Origin: Ascaphus truei
Taxonomy: Eukaryota; Chordata; Amphibia; Anura; Ascaphidae
Assembly: GCA_036426205.1 (NCBI GenBank)
Contig: CM071573.1
Span: forward strand, 41,312,106-41,376,105
DNA length: 64,000 nucleotides
Reading direction: 5' to 3'
The position numbers were made by a program, and so were the translations under genes. The number at the start of each line of letters is the position of its first letter. Position 1 is the first letter of the stretch. Shown here piece after piece: positions 33,673 through 44,846 of the stretch. The notes beneath the pieces were generated by a model, which ran no database searches, was not told the origin of the DNA, and was given only the letters and a program-made list of their open reading frames with translations.

Positions 33673-33693
33673 GTGTGTGTGTGTGTGTGTGTG
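33673..33693. repeat. (GT)n microsatellite
   Basis: About nine GT units. Confidence 0.9.
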
Positions 33694-34639
33694 AGAGGGT
33701 ACAGAAATGTTCCACGTGCACTAGCCTCTTCACAATAAAGTGGGTCAAAAATATAAATTGATCCATGCAGTTCCCCTTTGCTGCCTTTATTTCTGCGAGT
33801 GCTCCGTTCACTCGCCAGGGGAGACCCAGAACGGACCTCCAAGAACAAGAAAGCAAACAGACAAGGTGCACCAGGGGTAAATGTATAGACCAGCAAATGT
33901 AAACGTCCATAACATCCAGACTTACAATTATAAGCAATAGACGGAGCACCGCACATGAATACCGCAATAGATGGGAGGAATGTCCTCTGAAGCTGGGGCA
34001 CCAGGCTGTCGGACCAACCGGTAATCAGGTTTGCCACCACTCTGGGTTTGACCGGAGACTATGGGTTTTGGGCACTTGGCTACGGGTTAAGCCTATTAAT
34101 CTCCGGGTTTCGGCGGGGTGCGGCAGTGACTGGCATCCTCCTGCAGCTCCAATTAACATGGCTGCCGCCACGACAACAGGATGCTACATGGCGTCACGTT
34201 GCCATTGCAACTGGATGCAGTGCAATGTCATGATGTCACATAGCATTCCATTGTCATGGCAACGCAGCGTCATTTGTTGCTGCGCAGCCATGTTCATAGG
34301 AGTTGTAGTGGAGATGCAGGAGGATGCCGTGAGATGCCACCGCACCACACCACACCACACCACACCGCCGCAGATAAGAGACAATTTTTTTTACATTTTT
34401 CTCTGGGTTGGCTTTCAGTAGAAGGTGGTAACCCTGCCGGTAATGCAGGATACTCCAGGGGCATCCGGCAGTGCAAGCGTCTGAACCGACTTGAGTGACG
34501 CACTTCGACGCGCATCACACGTGACTGAGCTTCATCAGGGGGTTCTTATACTATGTATGAGGGCACAGAGTGTAATTGTGCCAATAATTAATTACATTTA
34601 AATCTTAATATATGGAACAAAAATAATAAATTATTTTTT
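33694..34639. other. Intronic sequence; CpG-moderate block and short repeat
   Basis: 34340-34375 holds (CCACA)-type repeats. 34130-34300 repeats words such as 'atgtcatgatgtcaca' and 'ttgtcatggcaacgc'. Opposing frames of 108-123 codons (33641-34040) have no recognised domain. Confidence 0.35.
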
Positions 34640-35088
34640 CAGGTCCTAATAACATTTTTAATGATTTTAATCATCCTTTGGTTGCTACAGCAACCATTTA
34701 GAAAGTCACAGCCACTTCCTCATTTGATACAGGGTCTGACGCACACCTTTGTGAGCTCTGCTCTTTGGCAACAAAGTAACACAAACATCTGTTGGTGTGT
34801 TCCAAACAGCAGACTGTCTATTACTCTGAAAGCTGTGACAGTTACACTGTTACAGTTTACAATATGTTACACGTAGTAATATAATATTACTTATCAGCTG
34901 CAGCATTTCACAGACTGTAGCACAAAGTTAAAAGGCGGCCATTTCGTTAGGCACACAAACAGGATTTTGCCAGATTAATCACAGCAGCACCAAACGATTG
35001 CCAGCGTAGGTAATAATGTAGAATTATACATCGTCACATGTTTTACATATAAAAATAAGAAGAAAAAATGAGAAAGTAATATTTCTGC
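34640..35088. mobile_element. TTAA-type MITE, diverged copy
   Basis: Shares 'gctacagcaaccattt', 'agaaagtcacagcc', 'cttcctc' and 'cagggtctgacgcacacc' with the elements at 27820 and 56828. Ends TTCTGCTTTAA (TTAA at 35089-35092). The left end is unclear. Confidence 0.6.
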
Positions 35089-35095
35089 TTTAAGG

Positions 35096-35127
35096 ATATC
35101 CCTGCTTCAGCAAAGGTGGCTCAGTCA
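35096..35127. mobile_element. Short fragment of the hAT-like MITE
   Basis: GATATCCCTGCTTCAGCA then AAGGTGGCTCAGTC, about 30 bp, directly after the TTAA that ends the previous element. Confidence 0.6.
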
Positions 35128-35326
35128 TGTGAGGGGAGAGGGGCGTTATCCTGCATGAGTCCACACAGTTAACTGAAAGTAGTAGTCCCTAATTGGAGGG
35201 GGGCTACATAAGTATAGAGCTGTATAGAATTCTACGTTTAAACAGCAATCCTGTATTTACTTACTATTTTTTTCACCTGATTCAAATTGGGTGTCCCTAA
35301 ACCACGCTAGCTGGTTTTTCCAGCTT

Positions 35327-35395
35327 TTCTTTATTTATAAAATGTTTTACCGGGAACTAAAGTATGTCGTGGGCATAAAGACAGAGCATGCACAG
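35327..35395 (-). mobile_element. LINE 3' end (AAAT-tail family), first part
   Basis: Reads 'tttatttataaaatgttttaccggga', the reverse of the 52386-52834 3' end. It is split by the MITE at 35399 and resumes at about 35680. Confidence 0.75.
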
Positions 35396-35398
35396 TTA

Positions 35399-35676
35399 GG
35401 CTAAGTTCTCGCTAGCACTCAGCGGGCGGCACTTGTGGCAGTTACTTACATATATCTATATAAGTCCCTGCTCACAAGGTATGAGCGGCGCTCGTGCCCG
35501 GGCACATGCGCTCACCCGCGATCGGAGCTTAGATAAACAAAAAAGTATACTTAGCCGAGCGCTCAACTACCCTTAATGCCCCCCCCCCCCTGCGTGCGTA
35601 CAAGCAGGTCACCCGGCGCTCATGCTTGGAGCGCTCTTCAAGCATGAGCGCGCTCAGCGCCAGCGGGGACTCAGCC
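35399..35676. mobile_element. CpG-rich Harbinger-type MITE, copy G, inside a LINE
   Basis: Starts GGCTAAGTTCTCGC, ends GGGGACTCAGCC, flanked by TTA on both sides (35396-35398 and 35677-35679). It interrupts a minus-strand LINE 3' region. Contains GCGCTC-type inverted blocks and a poly-C run (about 35580). It lacks the CACGTG hinge of copies A-D. Confidence 0.8.
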
Positions 35677-35679
35677 TTA

Positions 35680-35965
35680 TAGATAATATATGTTATAGGC
35701 GTATGTAACAGTTACAGACCAGATTAAAATGTGAGAACGCTTAAGTTTTGAAAGAACTTAGACTGGTGGCAGCTGAGAGAGTCTTCGTTAGATTGTTCCA
35801 GGTGTGGGGTGCACGGTAAGAGGAGGAGCGGCCGGATACTTTGCTGAACCTTGGGACCAGTGAAGTTACCAGTTAGGCATTTGAAAGCCAGGGATCCCAA
35901 GATAAAAGGGGCAAAATTATGTCTGGTTGTGTTGTTACTAGTCAAATGTGCCAAGCTCAGCATTT
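35680..35965 (-). mobile_element. LINE C-terminal coding end, second part
   Basis: On the minus strand it encodes a degraded stretch resembling the C-terminal region at 52444-52641 (aligned blocks ending in '..SKFFQNLSVLTF' against '..SSFKSK'). The + strand word 'gcgtatgtaacagttacaga' also occurs at 46156. Continuation of 35327-35395. Confidence 0.65.
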
Positions 35966-36624
35966 TCCTGTAGCCCTGGGCTCATTGTCAGTGCTTTATA
36001 ACAGATTTCTAGGTAATTAGAAGGTCGCTGCAGTGGAACATTCTAATTGTGTTCCTTCATTGTAGTTAAGCCCCTTGCCTGTGGGTAGCAAATAAAAAAT
36101 AACAGCTTGGAATCTGAGTTTGTCATTGGTATATACTCCGAGAGTGTGTGCCTTTCCTCTGGCTACAACCAGTCCCTGCTGGAGCCTGCAATGCTTTAGG
36201 CCACAGACACCCTGCACACACAACCTAACCTATTCCTGTCCCAGCTCCGACTTGCGTGGTCTCAGAAGCACCACATGTATCAGTATCTCCTGCAGGGGAT
36301 TATTGCAGCCCCATTGGCTGTTGTGCGACATGTGACTGACTGCCCCTGTGCATTGTGGGGCTTGTAGTTCCCCTGCGGATCTATAACTAATGGCTACCAC
36401 TATCTAGCACCTTCCTGCGCATGTGTGGGCATCTGTAATAGCCGCCGGCACTCTGATGCTACTGCGCATCATGTACTTCGCGTGCGTAATCCAACATGGT
36501 GGCGCCCTCGGCACTTGCTCCCCACTGAGCTCCGGCAAGGCACTGTACCTCCTGTATACCGAAGGTAAGCGGGGAACCAAGGGGGCCACACGGGGATACC
36601 CAGAGGGGAGTCCTGGCCACACCT
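35966..36624. other. Intronic sequence, nothing recognised
   Basis: Moderately GC-rich at 36230-36620. Opposing frames have no domain. Confidence 0.35.
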
Positions 36625-36827
36625 AATACTAGCGCTGGTGTGCAGAGTACATACATTTTGTTCTCAACTAGAGGTGTTAATAGTTCAAATCCTGCAGGTA
36701 AACTGGACTTGTGTGATCTTACAATGGAGTTAATGAGTAATAACACAGTGGTGAGCAATGGTATTGCCATCCTAATGCTAGTACTGTATGTAGCTAAAAA
36801 GATTTGTGAATACTCAATTGCAGAGTG

Positions 36828-36828
<1 letters not shown>

Positions 36829-36876
<48 letters not shown>
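36829..36876. repeat. (GT)n microsatellite in the left arm
   Basis: About 23 GT units. The matching spot in the right arm reads only 'gtttgtac', so the tract expanded after the arms formed. Confidence 0.95.
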
Positions 36877-36879
<3 letters not shown>

Positions 36880-37734
36880 TGCTCCAATGCTGCAGTTATA
36901 GATTGAATGGTGGGCGGATGTCTCCCTAGAAGGCAATTAGTTCAATATTTGAGCTGTTGGAATGCTAGAACGCTATATTTGTTCCCATATCTGTTGTAAA
37001 TAGAACATTTACTTATGATGGTAAGCGTCCTGATGATCAGCTACTGGTAGATATATGATTTTAATGTCATGTCTTCAGCATCTGGAGCGAGTGAAAGGGA
37101 CAGTGATTTATATACACCAAACCCCGTTGACAATTTCTCCCCCATCCTATATAGAATATTTTGACCTTAAAGGCTGCTATAGTGGTCTGCCACTGCCCTT
37201 AACGTCTACCATGGAAGATAAAGTGTATCATTAATTCTATTCCAATTCTAGCTGGTACTAGTGGTTGCCCAGGTTGGCCCACATCATGATTTTGACTGAA
37301 TGAGGTGCTAGGTAGTGCTAAGCCCCTTCAAACGGCATGTTATTACTTGGAAACACCGTCTATGTATAGCGGAGCCTAGCCTCCTAAGTGATCAATTCTA
37401 CCTCAACTAGTGGTTGCCCAGACCGGCCCACACCTTAGTTTAGCTCACTGCTTGAGAGTTATTCACCATACAACATAATGCCTCGGCACACTAGTTTGTG
37501 ACCGGAACCTTCGTTTCAGTCGCGCTCGTGACGTGCTACTGACATCATCACCCACAGGACGCTTACCATCATAAGTAAATGTTCTATTTACAACAGATAT
37601 GGGAATAAATATTGCCTTCTAGCATTCCAACAGCTCACATTTTTAACTACTCGCCTTATAGGCAGACATCCGCCCACCATTCAATCCTTAACTGCAGCAA
37701 TGGAGCAGTACAAACAACACTCTGCAGTTGAGTA

Positions 37735-37984
37735 CAGAAGGGCCCCAGTCATGCAGCGGGTTCCGTTATAAGGACCCGCCACAAAGCGAAGATCGCCGAA
37801 AAGCGGAACCGGATTTTCGTTGTGCCGTTCTATGCATGCACACCATCGGCAAAAAAAAAAAACATTCTGCGCATTCGTGACCACAGACCAGCCCGTTCTG
37901 TGCATGCGCGACCTTGGACCTGCCCGTTCTGCGCATGCGCAGACATGGCGACCCCCTTCTCGGTACCGCCGTATCGGCGGATCG
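37735..37984. other. GC-rich segment at the left of the LINE insertion
   Basis: Contains GCGGGTTCCGTTATAAGGACCCGC (inverted ends), a poly-A run, two repeats of 'cccgttctg.gcatgcgc' and the NRF1-like TGCGCATGCGCA near 37931. Could be LINE 5' sequence or a separate small element. Confidence 0.35.
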
Positions 37985-39319
37985 CTAACCTTCAACAGTG
38001 GACTGCATCCAGCACCCACAAGGATGGCCACTACTTAGACCTGGTTTTCACTAAAAAACTTCTCTCTCTCCGATTTCCCCTTTTCCTCTCTCTGACCATC
38101 ACCTCACCTCATTCTCTCTATCTCGCTTCTCCCCTTCTCCACCTCCCCCCCGGTTCTGCAGAAACCTGCGCTCTATTCACTTAACCTGCTTTGAGTCCAC
38201 TTTACTGCCTCCCTCTTTTCTCTCAGCTCTGCTACAGACCCTGACAACCTGGTAGGAACTACAAAACCGTCTTGTCCTCCTCTCTTGATCTACATGCCCC
38301 ACTTTCTCTCGCCGCACTCGCCCTCTAAACTAGACCCTGGCTAAATTCCCACACACGCATGCTGCGTTCCTCCACTCGTTCCTCTGAACGCCTCTGGAGA
38401 GGTCTCACACTCTCGCAGACTTCCTTCACTACAAATTTATGCTATCATGTTTCAAACTCTGCCCTCTCGCAAGCTAAACAAGCCTACTTTCTTCACTAAT
38501 CAACATGCAACAAGTCTAACCCACGACGACTGTTCTCTGTCTGTGTTACTCTACTCAAACCCACCCTCAGTGCCTCTCCTTCCTCCATCTCCGTCAGGAC
38601 TTTGTGACTATTTTAAGGAAAGAAGGGGGAATCCAACGGCAGAAACATCCCCTTGTTTCTTCCTCCCATCCTACACCTTTCCTAACTCTCTCCTGCCTTC
38701 TTGACTCTTTTCCACTGTTCAGAGGAGGATGGTGTTGCGTTGATCTCCTCTTCTTCCCTCTACATTTGCCCCTCTTGACCCCATTCCCTCCCATCTCCTA
38801 AAACTCTTGCTCCTACTATAATCCCTACATCAACACACATTTTTAACTGCTCCCTCTGCTCTGGAACCTTTCCATCCTCCTTCAAAAAATGAAACAGTCA
38901 TACCATTACTCAAAAACACCAAGCTTGGCCCTACCTGTCTTTCTAACTACCCGACCTGGTCTCTCCTGCCTTTTGTCTCCTAAACTCTGACGTCTTGTAT
39001 TCTCTCGCTGCTTGTTTTCTCAACACCTATTCTCCTAGACCTCTTACAATCTGGCTTCCGCACTGCTCACTCCACGGAAACAGCCTCACTAAAATAACTG
39101 ACGACCTCCATGCATGCCAAAAGACAGAAGTCATACACTCTGCTCATATTAATCGACCCTCTCTGCAGCATTTGACACCGTGGACCACCCTCTTCTCCTT
39201 CACATTCTCCATACTCTTGGCATTCGGAACAAAGCTCTATCCTGGATCTCATCCTACCTCTCCCATCGTACTTTCAGTGTCTCTTCTGCTAACACCTCTC
39301 CTCCTCTATTGATCTCTCT

Positions 39320-40469
39320 GTGGGGGTACACCAGGGCTCTGTCCTGGGACCTCTTCTCTTTTCTCTGTACACACTCTCTCTAGGTGACCTAATAATTAAA
39401 CCCAAAAGATATTATCACCTCTATGCTGACGACACACAAATATACTTTTCAACACCCGACCTTACACCTGATGTACAAACCAAAGTTTCTGAATGTCTCT
39501 CTGCTATATCATCCTGGATGGCCCTCCGTCGCCTTAAACTCAACATGGCTAAAACAGAGCTCCTCATACTTCCTCCCAAACCTGGCCCTACTATCTCCTT
39601 CCACATTACTGTTGGAACTACCATCATTCACCCAGTAGCCCAAGCACGCTGCCTAGGGGTCACACTCGACTGCTCTCTCACATTCGCCCCTCACATTCAA
39701 AACATTTCTAAAACCTGTCGCTTTTTCCTCCGCAATATAACAAAGATACGCCCTTTCCTCTGTTGCTCGACTGCTAAAACTCTGACTCAGGCCCTCATTC
39801 TCTCCCGTCTTGATTACTGTAACCTCCTGCTGTCCGGCCTTCCTGCCTCTCACCTGTCTCCCCTACAATCTATCCTAAATGCTGCTGCCAGAATCACTCT
39901 ACTCTTTCCTAGATCTGTCTCAGCATCTCCCTTCATGAAATCCCTCTCCTGGCTTCCGATCAAATCCCGCATCTCACACNNNNNNNNNNNNNNNNNNNNN
40001 NNNNNNNNNNNNNNNNNNNNNNNNNNNNNTCTTGATTACTGTAACCTCCTGCTGTCCGGCCTTCCTGCCTCTCACCTGTCTCCCCTACAATCTATCCTAA
40101 ATGCTGCTGCCAGAATCACTCTACTCTTTCCTAGATCTGTCTCAGCATCTCCCTTCATGAAATCCCTCTCCTGGCTTCCGATCAAATCCCGCATCTCACA
40201 CTCCATTCTTCTCCTCACTTTTAAAGCTTTACACTCTTTTGCCCCTCCTTACATCTCCGCCCTAATTTCTCGCTATGCACCATCCCGACTCTTGCGTTCT
40301 GCTCAAGGATGTCTTCTTTGTATCTAAAGCCCTCTCCTGCCTTAAACCTTTTTCACTGACTGCCCCACACCTCTGGAATGCCCTTCCCCTCAGTACCCGA
40401 CTAGCACCCTCTCTATCCACCTTTAAGACCCACCTTAAGACACACTTGCTTAAAGAAACATATGAATAG
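39320..40469 (+). pseudogene. LINE reverse transcriptase, C-terminal part (broken)
   Basis: One frame holds the palm and C-terminal region: [20 protein letters not shown] (block 4), then [10 protein letters not shown] with the catalytic YADD at 39422-39433, then the [11 protein letters not shown] and [15 protein letters not shown] blocks, then [14 protein letters not shown]. After the gap it continues to APPYISALISRYAPSR. A frameshift near 40315 moves the end (LTAPHLWNALP..LAPSLSTFKTHLKTHL) to another frame, which ends at 40469. The upstream fingers region with the AFDTVDH-like motif (about 39170) is in other frames. The enzyme would copy the LINE RNA at a nicked target; this copy cannot make an intact one. 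Confidence 0.9.
39980..40029. other. Assembly gap (50 N) flanked by an identical 172-bp repeat
   Basis: Bases 39808-39979 and 40030-40201 appear identical. A gap bounded by the same sequence on both sides is the usual mark of two contigs that overlap but were not merged. Confidence 0.95.
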
Positions 40470-40959
40470 CACTGTGGATATTCTGAACACATGATACATA
40501 AAGCTTGGCCCCCTGCAGATGCACTTACCAGAACTCCCTCCTACTGTGTCTTTACGTTCTCCCTACCTGCCAATTAGACTGTAAGCTCCTCGGGGCAGGG
40601 ACTCCTCTTCCTTAATGTTACTTTAATGTCTAAAGCACTTATTCCCGTGATCTGTTATTTATATTATCTGTTATTTATTTGATTACCACATGTATTACTA
40701 CTGTGAAGCGCTATGTACATTAATGGCGCTATATAAATAAAGACATACAATACAATACCTTGCTGTAGTCACAAATCTTTTTAGCTACATACAGTACTGG
40801 CATTAGGATGGCAATACCATTGCTCACCACTGTGTTATTACTCTAACTCCATTGTGACTAGCAGCAGTAAGATCACACAAGTCCAGCTTACATGCAGGAT
40901 TTGAACTATTAACCCTTCTTGTTGAGAACAAAATTAATTTACTCTGCACACCAGTATTA

Positions 40960-41940
40960 TGTTTCAACAGACATTTATGTTTCTTTCTATGTTCAATAAA
41001 ATGTATTTATTTTTTCAATATTAGCAGAGGAGTGTGCATCAACAGGGACCTTTTCCCTTCCAAGTTAGTTACAAAGGCCTCGCACGCCCCCCGGCATTTA
41101 ATTTAAATACCTTGGGGGAGAGGGCGTGACCTCTGTAACCCCTGCGCCCCCAGCTTGCGCAGCCCTGGTTTAGAGGATGCTGCAGAATGTGACCTTGAAG
41201 GGGATTTTCGCAAATATAAAAACAATCTGTATTAAAGAGAGCAATTTTGAAGGAATTTGGCCGAATGGATCAGAATTGGGATCCCATGTGTGAATGGTAC
41301 CACTAACTGGGAACATAAATGGCATAACTCCTAGGTTGAAACGTTACCACTGTCTGTCTCTTATTGAATAACCTACAGATTAGGATGTCCAGTAGCTAAG
41401 AAATCCCATGTTATGGCTGTGTAAGAGAATTGAACAATTTCCTACTTTAGTGTGGTGTAGTATAGCTGTGATATCTGATGCTCACTGCAGAACCAACATC
41501 TTGCCTAGTAACCTGGCCTTCGTAAAGGCAAACTGTACCTTTCACATCCCGTTGCTGTCGGTTGCATTGATTAGCATTACATTTTTATGCTTGACAGCTA
41601 AAACCAGAAATTAAAAAAATGCTGATTATCAAAAATGTACTTTTACTTCTGGGGGTCATTGGGGGACATTTTGGATTTGAGATGTTATTTTTGTCAAAGT
41701 AGCTGAAAAAGCAATAGGACTGTGGCCGATTAAAAAAAAAAAAAAGAAGAATATTGACAGAATGGATGTTTGTCATACAATCCACACAAATTCTCTATTC
41801 ACACCCTCTATCTACTCCTTCGTGCTGCTGGGGATCTTCCCTAAGCCTGAACTAAGACATACACACCTGATCTCACTCATGCCTCCCTGCCATCTCTTCC
41901 CCTGTAAATGGTGTTAACCTTCTGATTTAATACTGACTAA
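40960..41940. other. Intronic sequence; hAT MITE remnant
   Basis: About 41075-41171 ('ccccggcatttaatttaaat', 'ctgtaacccctgcgccccca', 'gcttgcgcagccctgg') matches the right half of the hAT MITE at 48419-48672. The rest is unassigned. Confidence 0.45.
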
Positions 41941-42241
41941 CCTTAAATCTCACCCCACAAGTTAAGCATCCCAACAGCCTGCACTCATGGCTACTGTCCC
42001 ACAGTCACTCCTACCACCCATTGTGGCCAAGCACTGCCATCTACAGCACTTATTCCCTCACCTGCTGTCTCTGTAAGTTCCCCCTCAAACCTCTTAGATT
42101 GCAAGCTCTCCAGGGCAGGGATTTCCTTTCCTATTGTCTGATTTTGCCACGCTTAAAGTATTTTAATTCCCTGTACTGTATTCTTTGTGAAGCGCAGAGT
42201 ACACTTTTGGCGCTATATAAATAAAGACATACAATACAATT
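41941..42241 (+). mobile_element. L2-type LINE 3' end, second subfamily
   Basis: 'ctcatggctactgtcccaca', 'cttattccctcacctgctgt', 'gattgcaagctctccagggc', GAAGCGCAGAGTACAC and CGCTATATAAATAAAGAC with an ATACA tail. Closest to the copy at 53890-54627, not to that at 40500. Confidence 0.85.
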
Positions 42242-42242
42242 T

Positions 42243-42450
42243 AATATCACATTTAATGGAAGAGAGAATCACAGGTTGAGGTATGGGGGGGGGGGGGGAA
42301 AAACACAGCTTTTGGTATTGGTGGGGGGAAGAATCATAGATGGGGTATGAGGGGGGGGGGAAATTACAGCTTGAGGTATGAAGGGGGGGGCGGAAGAATC
42401 ACAGCTCGGGTATGAGGGGGGTGGGGGAAATCACAGCTTGGGGTAATGCA
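42243..42450 (+). repeat. G-rich minisatellite (about 35-38 bp, about six units)
   Basis: Units begin AATCACAGCTTGGGGTATG (with variants) and end in runs of 8-14 G then GAA. Several G-runs lie close together, which could form G-quadruplexes. Confidence 0.85.
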
Positions 42451-42900
42451 GGGACGTCCCGGACAGATTTTAGGCATGTACAAGCGTTTGTAGCGGAATT
42501 ATTGCTGCTTAAACTGACGTGCTGACGGAGGGGACAGCATTGTATTGCTTTATGTTGCTCTGTGATTCATTTCTTGCCCCTCTGGCAGGGAATGGGATGA
42601 TTATTCTAAAATGGGATTGGCTTTTTTATGGTCCAGAACCAGAATTGCGCTCCAAGAGACTTCGTCAAATAAAATGCATTCTGTTTCCTGGAAGCTGCGC
42701 CTGCTACTCCTGTGGCGGAATACTTCTCGCAATGTTTGGTTACAAAGCAAAACTGTGATAAAGATAACATCTTGCAGGCAGACTTGTTAGCCAAGAAGAA
42801 GAACGTGTGTGCTAGACAGTGAGCAACATGTGACAGCTGTAATGGGGGATGTGAGTGAGAAGGGGAGGAATACGGCTTTCACAGCATTTTAAAACTTTAA
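42451..42900. other. Intronic sequence, nothing recognised
   Basis: Unassigned. Confidence 0.4.
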
Positions 42901-43282
42901 AAGTGCAGCGCCCCCTACTCTACCCCCCACCTTTTTTTGACACATGTAGGATGTAGGGGACTCCCGGAGCTGAGACATGCCATTTTTTTTTTAGCTTTGG
43001 GGACCACATGGTTCCCCAGATACTTACTACTGAAGGTAGTGCAAGCATGTAGGGGAAACAAAATGGATGTTCAACGTCATCCGTCGTGACTTTCCATTGG
43101 CCGGCGCGGTTAGGGGAATTTAAATAACAGGACATTCCGGGGAAAGGGGGGGCACGTTTCCCAAATGTATCTGAAGAATCAGGGGGTCCCCATAACGGAA
43201 CTAACGCAGGTTGGCTCCAGGAACCCCATGCTCCCCACCCAAATGTAGATAAAATGGGAGACACAGAGGGGGAACAACTCAC
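42901..43282. mobile_element. Probable TTAA-type fold-back MITE, degenerate
   Basis: TTAA at 42897-42900 and 43283-43286. Interior words match the 15387 family: 'ggggactcccggagctgaga', 'ttccccagatacttac', 'cattggccggcgcggtt', 'caggggg tccccataacgg'. The terminal repeats no longer pair well. Confidence 0.55.
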
Positions 43283-43795
43283 TTAAACCGCTTCAAACCT
43301 TTGTTATTTTTTTTTTTTATAGCGGCGGTTCGTGTTTGAGGGGCCACTGCCCCACCCCATGAATATGTACACTGGAGTTGTACAACTAGTTTTCTAAAAA
43401 AGAAAATAAGGGAAATTAATCTACCAAAAAACGATGCTCTATAGGTGCTTATAGACGTCAATAAGGCTCCCAGAGTTGGAGAGAAATACACTTGAATAAT
43501 AATATCCAGAGGGGATGCCACAGAGTACCCCAAAGTGATAAACATAGACCCCCTCACAGCATATAGTGTGCAGTCTCCTGGAGCTGAACTTTTAGCATTT
43601 GTGTATATAAATCCAGCTACTCACAATCATGGTGTCCAGAGGTAGCGTGCTCCCTGCTACAAGTTACAAACCGGAAACGGAGTCCCGTGTGGGAAAGGTA
43701 AGTGCTGCACTGCTGCCGATAAAGGATAAGGCTGTATCGCTCCCAAAAATGTTTAAAAATGGTTTATTCGGCCAGTGGCAACATAATGAAAAAAA
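43283..43795. other. Intronic sequence, nothing recognised
   Basis: Unassigned. Confidence 0.4.
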
Positions 43796-43855
43796 TGATA
43801 TGAACCGGCAGGATATCTGACGTGTCCGTTATCCTGCCGGTTCATATTATTTTTT
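43796..43855. repeat. Hairpin FB6
   Basis: ATATGAACCGGCAGGATA pairs exactly with TATCCTGCCGGTTCATAT across a loop of about 17 bases (TCTGACGTGTCCGT-like). Probably the apex of a larger fold-back element whose outer arms I could not match. Confidence 0.85.
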
Positions 43856-43938
43856 TTTAGACAATCTATTTTTAATTCTGCGAGTTATTACAATTTCTCT
43901 AAACAAATCAGCCACTGGGTGTGGTAACCTGATAGGCT

Positions 43939-44125
43939 TAGGGTTGCCAGGTGTCCGGTATTGAACTGGACTGTCCTGTATTTGGATACTCTGTCCAGTA
44001 AGAAATGAGAGGTACTGTAATACTGGACATGTATGTGTCCAGTATTTTCCTCCCTGGACTTAGTGACCTGACGCACCTTTCACTATTGAGTCCAGTATTT
44101 TTGGAGAAGCCACCTGGCAACCCTA
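43939..44125. mobile_element. Short DNA-transposon MITE with 15-bp perfect ends
   Basis: Starts TAGGGTTGCCAGGTG and ends CACCTGGCAACCCTA, exact inverted repeats. The interior repeats 'ggactgtcctgtattt', 'gtccagtattttcc' and 'gagtccagtatttttgg' in both orientations. No clear target duplication. hAT-like ends, by resemblance only. Confidence 0.85.
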
Positions 44126-44683
44126 GCTATATATCTGGCATATGGCATCATACTAGTGACATAGTAATGAGAGCGAGATAGCTATAAAGTACACAGAATA
44201 TACTTACATATATACATTTACACAGAAAGCAGACAAGGAAAGAAAGGAAGTCAGTCGACACATGGAGGAGAAAGTAAGAATGCTGGGAGGAGGAGAGAGG
44301 CGGGAAGAATTGGGGACATCACAAAGTACTAAAGGAAAGTGATGGGAGGGAGAGAGAAGGGGGTACGTGGGAGAGAGGAGGAGGAGGAGGGGAGGGATGA
44401 GATTGGATTGTTAGAATTTCTGAGCAATGATGGGTACGTTCAGTTAGTATACAAATAAACCCTCTGTGCTGCCATCTTGCAACACGTTGCAGGCCCCTGT
44501 ATAAGTTAAGGTCTGTAGTTGAAGTGACTTAAGAAAAAGTAGTGGTCCCCCAAAAAAAGTCAATTAAACATTGGGGAAAAGCTATCTGTACCATATTTTA
44601 GATAAAATATACAATATTTATGCATGAAAGGCAGGAAATATTCTGGGGTTGTAAATAAAAATAAAATAAAAAATAAAAAAAGT
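44126..44683. other. Intronic sequence; purine-rich stretch
   Basis: About 44220-44405 is strongly purine-rich (AGGAGGAGGAGG, GAGAGAAGGGGG). No coding signal. Confidence 0.5.
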
Positions 44684-44846
44684 TGGGGTGCTCAACTCTA
44701 GTCCTCGACCCCCCAACAGGTCAGGTTTTAAGGATATCCCAGCTTCAGCATGGGTTGTTCAATCAGAGGCTCAGTCTGTGCTGAAGCAGGGATATCCTGA
44801 AAACCTGACCTGTTGCGGGGTCTTGAGGACTGGAGTTGAACACCTA
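44684..44846. mobile_element. Palindromic hAT-like MITE, shortened centre
   Basis: From GGGGTGCTCAACTCTAGTCC to GGAGTTGAACACC. The centre lacks one arm segment ('gaggctcagtctgtgctgaag'). Confidence 0.85.

Larger units (their letters stand above)
37985..40757 (+). mobile_element. L2/CR1-type LINE (5'-truncated, with internal gap)
   Basis: Begins in the end of the endonuclease region (THKDGHYLDLVFT-like motif, about 38013-38055), then a linker, then reverse transcriptase, and ends with the 3' UTR 'ctgtaagctcctcggggcag' and TGGCGCTATATAAATAAAGA plus an ATACA tail. The sequence is nearly identical to the minus-strand copies at 57516-62280, so the family was recently active. Numerous single-base indels break the frame upstream of about 39320. 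A 50-base N gap lies at 39980-40029. Assignment to the L2/CR1 group rests on the general protein motifs. Confidence 0.9.
36625..40959. mobile_element. Long-inverted-repeat element, right arm split by a LINE insertion
   Basis: Left arm 36625-37033 is the inverted repeat of a right arm at 37556-37734 plus 40759-40959. Matching landmarks are GGTGTGCAGAGTA/TACTCTGCACACC at the outer ends, 'gtattgccatcctaatgc' against 'gcattaggatggcaatac', 'tgggcggatgtc', and 'tgatggtaagcgtcctg' at the inner ends. The centre (37034-37555) codes for nothing recognised. The right arm is interrupted at 37735-40758 by a GC-rich segment and an L2-type LINE. The left arm has gained a GT microsatellite. This may be a non-autonomous fold-back DNA element or a genomic inverted duplication. 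Confidence 0.8.

Noticed and set aside
33641..34040. 108-123 codon minus-strand frames
   Set aside because: They end in a GT microsatellite translation and show no domain.
36459..36887. 142-codon minus-strand frame
   Set aside because: Starts in the GT microsatellite and crosses the arm of an inverted-repeat element; no domain.
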